Positions 54,186 through 61,572 of a stretch of DNA of 64,000 bases are shown one piece after another. The notes under the pieces were generated by a model that searched no databases, was not told the DNA's origin, and saw only the letters and a program-made list of their open reading frames with translations. The position numbers were made by a program, and so were the translations under genes. The DNA comes from Sphingobacteriales bacterium (GTDB lineage: Bacteria > Bacteroidota > Bacteroidia > Sphingobacteriales > Sphingobacteriaceae). The first letter of the stretch is position 1. Every line of letters begins with the position of its first letter. The stretch covers positions 523,573-587,572 of the forward strand of contig JANXOD010000008.1 of assembly GCA_025353765.1 (NCBI GenBank), written 5' to 3'.

Positions 54186-54788
54186 ATGAACAAAAAAATA
54201 ATAATGTTGGTTGGCGATTTTGTTGAAGATTATGAAGTAATGGTGCCTTTTCAGGCCTTACTTTCTATTGGGTGCAAAGTGCATGCGGTTTGCCCGGATA
54301 AAAAATCGGGAGATAGTGTTGTTACAGCAGTACATGATTTTGCAGGTTTTCAAACGTATACAGAATCACGAGGGCATAATTTTACATTGAACGCAACATT
54401 CAATGAAATAAACCCGGATGAATATGACGCACTTTATATATGCGGAGGGCGTGCTCCTGAATATATTCGTCTGAATGAACATGTTCTGGAAATTACCAGG
54501 TCTCTTTTTAAAGCCAATAAACCTGTGGCAGCTATTTGTCATGGCATACAAGTTTTAACAGCTGCGGATGTAGTTCGAGGTCGAACTCTCACTGCATATC
54601 CTGCTATTGGGCCAGATATTACCCGTGCCGGAGGTACTTATAAACTAATTCCTGTAGATGAGGCTATCGTAGATGAAAATCTGGTTACTTCACCTGCATG
54701 GCCAGGGCATCCGCGTATTTTGCAAGAGTTCTATAAACTATTGGGTATCACTATAACTGATCAAAATCTGGCTGCACTAAATGGCTAA
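54186..54788 (+). CDS. DJ-1/PfpI-family protein
   Basis: 200 residues, one glutamine-amidotransferase-like domain. The conserved Glu17 and nucleophile Cys118 (A-A-I-C-H-G) on the elbow are present, with [13 protein letters not shown] and A-Y-P-A-I-G-P-D. Members act as glyoxalases/deglycases, proteases or chaperones; the exact role cannot be told. It stands alone in its transcription unit and is probably cytoplasmic. Confidence 0.87.
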   Translation: MNKKIIMLVGDFVEDYEVMVPFQALLSIGCKVHAVCPDKKSGDSVVTAVHDFAGFQTYTESRGHNFTLNATFNEINPDEYDALYICGGRAPEYIRLNEHVLEITRSLFKANKPVAAICHGIQVLTAADVVRGRTLTAYPAIGPDITRAGGTYKLIPVDEAIVDENLVTSPAWPGHPRILQEFYKLLGITITDQNLAALNG

Positions 54789-54817
54789 GTATAATTGAAA
54801 TCCTAATAAACTTACTT

Positions 54818-55591
54818 TTACCACTCCAGCTTTCCCTTATTTAAAAAGGCAGCTATGCCCCGTTTACAATCTGCAGTTGCCCGGGCTTTTGCATTAAATT
54901 GCACTGCTGCTTCTAAACTACTTTCCAAAGACGAGTTTTGGGCCGTATTTAAAAGCTGTTTTGTTAAAGAAATAGATTGTGCAGAAGTGCCTGAAGCTAA
55001 ATTCTCGGCATATTTTTTTACGCTTTCACGGATGTCTTGTCTTTTAACAATAAAATTAATTAGTCCATAATGGGAAGCTGTTTCTGCATCAATTAAATCT
55101 CCGCTTAATAGCAGTTCCTTCGTTCGGGCCTCACCAAGTTTACGTATTAAAAAACAGGCAACCAAAGCAGGTATGAAACCAATTTTTACTTCGGTATATC
55201 CAAATTTTGCTTCTGGAATACTAAATACAATATCGCAAACAGATGCTAATCCGCAACCGCCAGCAATAGCATGACCTTCCACTTGTGCTATAACTACTTT
55301 AGGAGAAGTATACATACTGTAGAACAGATCTTTTAGTGCTGATGAATCGGCTGCATTTTCTTCATAAGAATTATTTTGCAATTGTTGCAGATAAGCAAGA
55401 TCAGCACCGGCACTAAAAACTTCGCCATTTGCTTTTAGTACAATCACTTTAACCTGCTCGTCATCTTTTGCTTTTAAAAAAGATTGAGCAAGTAACGACA
55501 CTAATTCTGGGTTTAGCGCATTTCTTTTTTCAGGACGATTCAGGATAATACTTGCAACCCTGTTTGATATTTCATATTTAACCAAAGCCAT
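54818..55591 (-). CDS. Enoyl-CoA hydratase/isomerase family protein
   Basis: 257 residues. Crotonase fold: I-L-N-R-P-E-K-R-N-A-L-N near 18-29, G-E-V-F-S-A-G-A-D-L-A-Y near 57-68, oxyanion-hole V-E-G-H-A-I-A-G-G-C-G-L near 101-112, and P-E-A-K-F-G-Y-T-E-V-K-I-G. It resembles Bacteroidota proteins annotated as methylglutaconyl-CoA hydratase (leucine degradation) but specificity is uncertain. It lies 57 bases downstream of comEC on the same strand and may be transcribed with the comEC operon. Confidence 0.87.
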   Translation of the reverse strand: MALVKYEISNRVASIILNRPEKRNALNPELVSLLAQSFLKAKDDEQVKVIVLKANGEVFSAGADLAYLQQLQNNSYEENAADSSALKDLFYSMYTSPKVVIAQVEGHAIAGGCGLASVCDIVFSIPEAKFGYTEVKIGFIPALVACFLIRKLGEARTKELLLSGDLIDAETASHYGLINFIVKRQDIRESVKKYAENLASGTSAQSISLTKQLLNTAQNSSLESSLEAAVQFNAKARATADCKRGIAAFLNKGKLEW

Positions 55592-55648
55592 TCCTTTCTC
55601 CTTTCATAGTCTATCTCTCATTATCTCAATTCAAAATTACATTTAAAA

Positions 55649-57745
55649 TCAAAGTTGAACTATGTATGCAGGATTTTTCTTCAAGATATGGCAGGGCATT
55701 TTTAGTTCCTCTGCTTGTTGTTTCCATTGTTTTATCTTATAATCTGGATTAGTTCCATCTATCAAAACCAATGATGTTAAAATATACCTGTTCATATCCA
55801 CTAAATTTATCTGTGGATTTCCACTTAACAGAACTGCATCCACTTTTAGGCTATTCTTAAATTTTTGATGATCAAAATCTTTATTCCAACGCAATACTTT
55901 ATAGTTGCCAAATTGCATAAAGTTGGGCTGTATATTACCTGTTGGAATAACCAGACTATCGGATGAAGTTGATATTTTATTTTGAGAGGCTCCTCTACTG
56001 TCTAAATAAGGTTTTATAGAAAATCCAATCGTTTTGTCAGATGGCTTAAGATCAGTAATTACGTAGCTTTTATTTTGATTGATATACCCGATTGCTGTAT
56101 TTTTCCGCAAACTGTAAAATATCAATTCCTGTCTGTTATTATTTAAAACTGCCTGATATGAAAAACTAATACTTAAAACTATCAGCGAAAGCATGGTGCA
56201 CCATACAGCATATTTACTTTTTACTGATCCGGCCCATATCAAACATCCAATAACGATATACATTAAAACATATTGAAAGGTGTTTATCCAAATTCCATTG
56301 AGGCTTGAAAAAGGAAGATTCTCAATGTAAAAAAGAATATTATCTGTAAAGGTGATTAACCAGCTAAGCAACCATCCTAAAGGTTTTAAAATTACTGGCC
56401 AGGGAATAAAAAGAAAAGCTATGCCGGCATACATAATTGCTGCTACCGGGAGCACAATAAATAAATTGCTGAATAAAAAATAAAGGGGAAACTGATGAAA
56501 ATAATAAATACTGATTGGAAATGTAGCCAATTGTGCCGCAATAGATAAAGCGCAATAACTCCAAATAGTATCCAAGAGTTTATTTTTAATATACAGAAGA
56601 TGATAAATTTTTGGATGTAAATAAACCAAACCAATTACCGCTAAATAGGATAACTGGAATCCAACATCAAACAAATAAAACGGATTATATAAGAGTAAAA
56701 AGAATGCGGATATAGCTAAGAGGTTATATGTATTTAGATTCCTGTTCATGGCTTTACTCAAAACAATAAACGTTAACATCATAGCTGCCCGGCAGACGGC
56801 GGGACAGAAGCCGCTAATTAAGGAATAAAACCAAATGACTAAGATCATCAACACAGCTCTAAACAAGCGTAGATTTTGATTTCGGTTCAAGGGCTTCAGT
56901 AAAAAGCTTAATACTAAAAATACGATACCTACATGCATACCTGATACAGAAAGAACATGCATGGTTCCGGTTTTGGAGTATGCACTGATTACTTCTTTAC
57001 TTAAATCGGCACGATAGCCTAATATTAAGGTAGAAGCTAGGGCAGCAGTTTCTTTATCAGGTAGGTATTTATAAAATTTATCTACCAATTGCTTTCTGAG
57101 ATAGATTACATAATCGATAATCAGGTTGCCAGAATGATGCCTGATTAATTTTACCTGTTGCTGATTGATAAAGGCTTGTTCATAAATTTGCTGGCCTTTA
57201 AGGTAAGCCCTAAAATCAAATTCCCCGGGATTATAAGGAGGCTCAACCTCATTAAACCGGGCGGGAATAAGAAGCAAATCGCCATAAGAAAATTGGCGTG
57301 GGTGAATTGAATCTGTTTTTAATGCAATAAGCAATTTGCCACAAACATTACTGAAAGCTTTACCTTCTATACTTTGAGTTACCTCCGATTCAAATCGCAA
57401 TATATCCCCCGTAAGTTTGGGCTCGTTCGTTACTTTTACTAAGAATACTTCGGCAGCCTTATGAGTAAAATACTGAGGTTCATATTGTTGAGTATTACTT
57501 ATTGTTAGTGTGTATCCCACTATCAAAATATACGCATGTACCAATAAACCTATTGTCCATTTTGCTCTATATAAAACAAATTTTTTATACGTAATTAGAA
57601 GAACGACAAATATCCCCAAAAGAAGAAATAAGAGGTACAAAGACTGATTAAACAGAAATTTATTAGGCCAGAACCATCCTGTTGAAATACCCAGAATAAG
57701 AGGGATTAACAGTCGTACAAAAGGTATTTCTCCTTTGGAAATCAT
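55649..57745 (-). CDS. comEC: ComEC/Rec2-family DNA transport channel
   Basis: 698 residues. N-terminal helices and a soluble DUF4131-like beta domain (about 30-200) precede the competence core, recognised by H-V-L-S-V-S-G-M-H-V-G near 270 and multiple membrane helices to about 510. The last 190 residues align with the metallo-beta-lactamase-like domain of ComEC but lack the H-x-H-x-D-H zinc site (V-D-A-V-L-L-S-G-N-P-Q-I-N where it should be), so nuclease activity is doubtful. ComEC carries single-stranded DNA across the inner membrane. Its ATG shares one base with the stop of the upstream HHH-barrel gene, implying tight coupling. Confidence 0.9.
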   Translation of the reverse strand: MISKGEIPFVRLLIPLILGISTGWFWPNKFLFNQSLYLLFLLLGIFVVLLITYKKFVLYRAKWTIGLLVHAYILIVGYTLTISNTQQYEPQYFTHKAAEVFLVKVTNEPKLTGDILRFESEVTQSIEGKAFSNVCGKLLIALKTDSIHPRQFSYGDLLLIPARFNEVEPPYNPGEFDFRAYLKGQQIYEQAFINQQQVKLIRHHSGNLIIDYVIYLRKQLVDKFYKYLPDKETAALASTLILGYRADLSKEVISAYSKTGTMHVLSVSGMHVGIVFLVLSFLLKPLNRNQNLRLFRAVLMILVIWFYSLISGFCPAVCRAAMMLTFIVLSKAMNRNLNTYNLLAISAFFLLLYNPFYLFDVGFQLSYLAVIGLVYLHPKIYHLLYIKNKLLDTIWSYCALSIAAQLATFPISIYYFHQFPLYFLFSNLFIVLPVAAIMYAGIAFLFIPWPVILKPLGWLLSWLITFTDNILFYIENLPFSSLNGIWINTFQYVLMYIVIGCLIWAGSVKSKYAVWCTMLSLIVLSISFSYQAVLNNNRQELIFYSLRKNTAIGYINQNKSYVITDLKPSDKTIGFSIKPYLDSRGASQNKISTSSDSLVIPTGNIQPNFMQFGNYKVLRWNKDFDHQKFKNSLKVDAVLLSGNPQINLVDMNRYILTSLVLIDGTNPDYKIKQWKQQAEELKMPCHILKKNPAYIVQL

Positions 57746-59814
57746 TAGAACTGATACCGTACCTGGAGTTTAAAATCTGAACGCTTATTCCCAAGGGTTT
57801 GGTCTAAGCCAGAACCGATGTTATCACGGTTAGTGTAACTTATAAGGCTGTACTTAAACCATAAATCTAATCCTCGTTTAAGCGTATATCTGCCATTTAC
57901 ATATACCTTGGATCCTCGGGCTTGAAAAGCCTGAATAGCATACCCATATAAAACATCATCCTCAAACGAATAGATACTAGAATTAAAACCCTGTGTATCA
58001 AAAATAGCAAAGCGAACATTTCCCGAGAATTTTGATTGTATAGGATTATATACTAAATCCTGGTAAACTAAAAAACCAAGCTCCGAAGGATTTGTATTTT
58101 TTTGATATTGTGCTATTTCTGCGTGGTTTTTTACTGTAAAATCCTGATTAATTTTATAGCCCAATTCTAATCTGTAATTCTGGGTTTTTACCGGGTCCAA
58201 TGTATTAAAAGCATTAGTAATGTTATCATTTTCTTCTTTATTGGTAAATTTATAACGCAGAGTAGCTCTTATTTTTTTGTTTGGAGTATAGGTTAACTGA
58301 CTAAACATTTCATATCCTTGTGAAGGCGCATCAACTCCAAACTTTAACCAGGGAAATCTAAAAATATCCGTATAGGCAGATAATTCCCATTTATTACTTG
58401 GCTTTATATCTAATCCGCTATAAAAGCCTTTTTCATTAATAGCAGTACTGGCTTCTGATAAAGCTATATTATAAAATGAAATATAATCTTTTTGATAATT
58501 ACGATATAATAAAGCTAAAGAAACCTGTGGAGTAATACTACTAATTAATCCGTTTACAAAAGCAAACCCACTTTCAAGACTGTGGGCGACTTCACCAAAA
58601 AAATAGGTATTTCTATAAGCATAGCCATAATTAAAGCCTGTATTTGTAAGAGAATTATCTGCAAATTTAAACTGATTATATAATTGTTTACCTGCTCCAA
58701 AAGTATGGTCAAAATAAGTATGGTAAGCTGTTGCACCAAGAGTTAGTCCTTTTTGATGGAATTGGATATTTGAGCCATATATAAATTGAGCTATCGACCC
58801 TTTCTGATTAATTTCTGTTTGTGTGCGATGCAATCCGCTTATTCCTAATGATGAGATATCGGCACTACTTGAAAGTGTATCTATTGCTGCAAATCCTCCA
58901 TCCACATTTATATAAGAAACAAAGGGCGTAATTGATATAGTTTTTAGTTTAATTGTTGCAGCTACACCCCGAAAAAATGACGATTCGTTTACGGATGTAT
59001 AAGGCTTAAGTCCCACATCTTGTTTTGCAATTGCTGTGATATCTGCTCCTTTACCGCTAAATCCTAAGCCTGACCATAATGTTAAAGCCTGACCAAATTG
59101 TAAGGAATAATCTCCAATTACCAGTTTGCTAATCTTCCCTATATTTTTAACAGCAATATTTCCCGAATAAAAATCAAAACCATAGGGATTTGCACCCGAA
59201 AAAAACTGCTCACCAGCATCTTTTTCCATGTTTAAAGATGCCGAAATATTATCACCATAATTATACCGATACCTTGCAAAATAGTGTTGGGGCGAACCCA
59301 AATATTTTGATTTTTTAACAGAATCAGGTATCTGATAACCATGCTGAGGTTCCACAATCTGGCTATATCGCATGAGCAGATCATTGTGCCCATTTTTCAG
59401 TAAACTTTTTATACTAACATCAGCAAAGGGATTAGCAGCATCTAAAGAGACAAAATTTACCAGTTTTCGGACAGTTTCTAAGTCAAAATTATCTATACTT
59501 TGTAATTCTAACAAGTTAATAATAGGCCCATTCTCATTGCGGTAAGACAAGAAAGTATTGATTTGGATAGGCGAAAGAAAAACTAATTCCTGTAATTGCT
59601 GAAAAGTTATTTTATTAATATTAGCAGAATGCTTTCTATAGAAACTTAATCGTTCAGCTAAATCTGAATAATCTACATCTTCTTTAGCATTTTCTGATAA
59701 AGATTCAATGATCTGATCAACAATAGGATCATTCTCTGTTTGAGATTTAACTGTTTTTACCAATAGAAATTGAAAAACAAGTAAAGCAGCAATAAATAAA
59801 TTTCTAAAACTCAT
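57745..59814 (-). CDS. ComEA-like helix-hairpin-helix domain fused to an outer-membrane barrel
   Basis: 689 residues. A signal peptide (M-S-F-R-N-L-F-I-A-A-L-L-V) precedes a ComEA-like HHH region at about 60-135: I-N-K-I-T-F-Q-Q-L-Q-E-L, then Y-R-N-E-N-G-P-I-I-N-L-L-E-L and L-E-T-V-R-K-L-V. In ComEA this unit binds duplex DNA. The remaining 550 residues are amphipathic beta strands rich in aromatic residues and Asn/Ser turns, ending K-L-Q-V-R-Y-Q-F, a C-terminal outer-membrane signal. I infer an outer-membrane barrel with a periplasmic or surface DNA-binding head. The gene overlaps the upstream PorV-like gene by 11 bases and comEC by 1. Confidence 0.8.
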   Translation of the reverse strand: MSFRNLFIAALLVFQFLLVKTVKSQTENDPIVDQIIESLSENAKEDVDYSDLAERLSFYRKHSANINKITFQQLQELVFLSPIQINTFLSYRNENGPIINLLELQSIDNFDLETVRKLVNFVSLDAANPFADVSIKSLLKNGHNDLLMRYSQIVEPQHGYQIPDSVKKSKYLGSPQHYFARYRYNYGDNISASLNMEKDAGEQFFSGANPYGFDFYSGNIAVKNIGKISKLVIGDYSLQFGQALTLWSGLGFSGKGADITAIAKQDVGLKPYTSVNESSFFRGVAATIKLKTISITPFVSYINVDGGFAAIDTLSSSADISSLGISGLHRTQTEINQKGSIAQFIYGSNIQFHQKGLTLGATAYHTYFDHTFGAGKQLYNQFKFADNSLTNTGFNYGYAYRNTYFFGEVAHSLESGFAFVNGLISSITPQVSLALLYRNYQKDYISFYNIALSEASTAINEKGFYSGLDIKPSNKWELSAYTDIFRFPWLKFGVDAPSQGYEMFSQLTYTPNKKIRATLRYKFTNKEENDNITNAFNTLDPVKTQNYRLELGYKINQDFTVKNHAEIAQYQKNTNPSELGFLVYQDLVYNPIQSKFSGNVRFAIFDTQGFNSSIYSFEDDVLYGYAIQAFQARGSKVYVNGRYTLKRGLDLWFKYSLISYTNRDNIGSGLDQTLGNKRSDFKLQVRYQF

Positions 59815-60598
59815 AGCTCATTGCTATCTGTGGAGAATATCCTAAAACCGGGTGCGATGATGTTGCTACATCAAGTCTTAAATGTTGATAATTTAAGCCG
59901 AAGCCTGCATATTGTTTAAAGGGATTTGCAGAAACACCGCCCCTTAAATACAGCATACCCACCAACTTATACTCCATTCCCATTTTAAAATCTGTATTTA
60001 AGTTTAAGGTTTTTTCTAATGCTGTTGCTATTAAAACCTTATCAGAAAAGCTATAAGAAGCTCCAAATTGTAAAACAACAGGTATTGCAGCATTAACACC
60101 GTTACCATATTCACTCCTATTGGGATTTGCAACATGAGCACCCAACCATAATTTATCTGAAGCACGATATTGCAATCCAGCCTCTACAGAAAAGGTTTGA
60201 GCAGAGCCATAATTAGTGATTTTTAATTGATGATAATTGAAGTTTAATGCAACATGAAGCGTATTACCAAATCTCCTTGCCAAAGCAAATCCTATCTGTT
60301 GCTCATTATAAGCACTAAAACCATATCTCTGAAAACTAAGACCAAATACATTTTGCTTATAAGGCACCGCAAATAATGCAGATTGTGTACTTAAATCCTG
60401 ATCAGCAAAACGCTGTTCATAACCTATGGCCACAACAGGTTTTTCTAAACTTGCCAATCCTGCCTGATTTTGCTGTAATGACCAAATATCCTGTAAAGAA
60501 ACCCCGGTTTCACCCATTGCTACAAAACGCGAACCCGAATTAACCTGAGCTTTTAAATTAAAACTAAGCAGAAAAAAAAACAGAAAGATATACTTCAT
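59804..60598 (-). CDS. PorV/PorQ-like outer-membrane beta-barrel protein
   Basis: 264 residues. A signal peptide (M-K-Y-I-F-L-F-F-F-L-L) precedes a barrel that opens S-R-F-V-A-M-G-E-T-G-V-S-L-Q-D and L-Q-Q-N-Q-A-G-L-A, as in PorV/PorQ and related FadL-fold proteins of Bacteroidota, and closes with aromatic Y-E-F. These proteins shuttle or anchor type IX secretion cargo or form part of surface assembly; the exact member is unclear. It is the first gene of the operon with the HHH-barrel and comEC, overlapping the former by 11 bases. Confidence 0.75.
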   Translation of the reverse strand: MKYIFLFFFLLSFNLKAQVNSGSRFVAMGETGVSLQDIWSLQQNQAGLASLEKPVVAIGYEQRFADQDLSTQSALFAVPYKQNVFGLSFQRYGFSAYNEQQIGFALARRFGNTLHVALNFNYHQLKITNYGSAQTFSVEAGLQYRASDKLWLGAHVANPNRSEYGNGVNAAIPVVLQFGASYSFSDKVLIATALEKTLNLNTDFKMGMEYKLVGMLYLRGGVSANPFKQYAGFGLNYQHLRLDVATSSHPVLGYSPQIAMSYEF

Positions 60599-60702
60599 TT
60601 AGGGGAAAATTACTATTATTTACGACAACGATAAAAATATTTTTTCAAATAAGTAACAAAAACATTAATTATTCGTCTATTTTAGATATAAAAATCCAGA
60701 AA

Positions 60703-61377
60703 ATGAAAAAAATTATTTTAAATGTAGTTCTTCTGCTTGTTGGACTAAGCCTGTTTGCTCAGTCCTCGAATAAAAATAAAATCGCTGAGGGCATTATTAC
60801 ATATACCGTAGAGTGGACTTTGCCAGAACAAATGCAGGCTATGGCCAGCAATTTTCCTACAGAATTGAAAGTTTATTTTAAAGGAGATTCTTCCAGTATG
60901 AAAATGGAGTCACAAATGTATTCAAGTACTCACATTATGAATGCTCCCAAACAATATGAGTGTATGCTGATGGATATTCCTATGATGGGTAAAAAGTTTT
61001 CTATTATCTTCACGCCGGCCGATCAGGAAAAAATAGAAGAAAAAATGCCACAATTATCTTTTAAAGCTGGTACAGAAACTAAAACTATACTGGGTTATAA
61101 AGCAACAAAGTTTGATGTAAATGAAAAGAAATCTAATCAAAATTTTGAAGCTTGGTTTACAAAAGATATTGAAATAGTACCCAATAGTCTATCTCGTTTT
61201 TATGATAAAAATTATGGCTTCCCTTTAGATTTTAAAAGCTTTTTGAATGGAATTACTCTTAGAGCTACAGTAAAAAATATTGAGCAAGCTGCTGTTCCTT
61301 CAGGTGTTTTCACTGCTGACAAAGATTATGAAGAGATTACTTTTGATCAACTCATGCAAATGAGTGGTGGTCGATAA
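60703..61377 (+). CDS. GLPGLI/DUF4412-like periplasmic protein
   Basis: 224 residues. A signal peptide (M-K-K-I-I-L-N-V-V-L-L-L-V-G) ends near F-A-Q-S. The mature part has I-A-E-G-I-I-T-Y-T-V-E-W, L-K-V-Y-F-K-G-D-S-S-S-M, I-L-G-Y-K-A-T-K-F-D and E-A-W-F-T-K-D-I-E, the typical order of GLPGLI/DUF4412-like lipid- or metal-binding-like beta-sandwich proteins of Bacteroidota. Met-rich stretches are notable. Function is unknown. It is divergent from the ComEC operon. Confidence 0.7.
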   Translation: MKKIILNVVLLLVGLSLFAQSSNKNKIAEGIITYTVEWTLPEQMQAMASNFPTELKVYFKGDSSSMKMESQMYSSTHIMNAPKQYECMLMDIPMMGKKFSIIFTPADQEKIEEKMPQLSFKAGTETKTILGYKATKFDVNEKKSNQNFEAWFTKDIEIVPNSLSRFYDKNYGFPLDFKSFLNGITLRATVKNIEQAAVPSGVFTADKDYEEITFDQLMQMSGGR

Positions 61378-61398
61378 GTCTTTTGCTATACTTCATTA

Positions 61399-61464
61399 AA
61401 TAAAGCTTTTTAACAGCTTAGCATAGGTTTATTAAACTTATTTCAGGGTGTTAAAAGCTTTATT
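61399..61464. terminator. Long inverted repeat, possible terminator
   Basis: AATAAAGCTTTT(T)AACA at 61399-61415 and its complement at 61449-61464 give a 16-bp stem with one bulged T and a loop of 33 bases, between the GLPGLI-like gene and the RCC1 gene. The stem is AT-rich and the loop is long; the role as a terminator is only probable. Confidence 0.45.
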
Positions 61465-61572
61465 ATTGAAGTTTTTACTCTCTTTCTTTAGTAAACTCCT
61501 TGTTACATACCTTAAATATTATTTTACTTTAAGCTTAATTATCTATTTTTACAGATATAAAATCTATAATCA

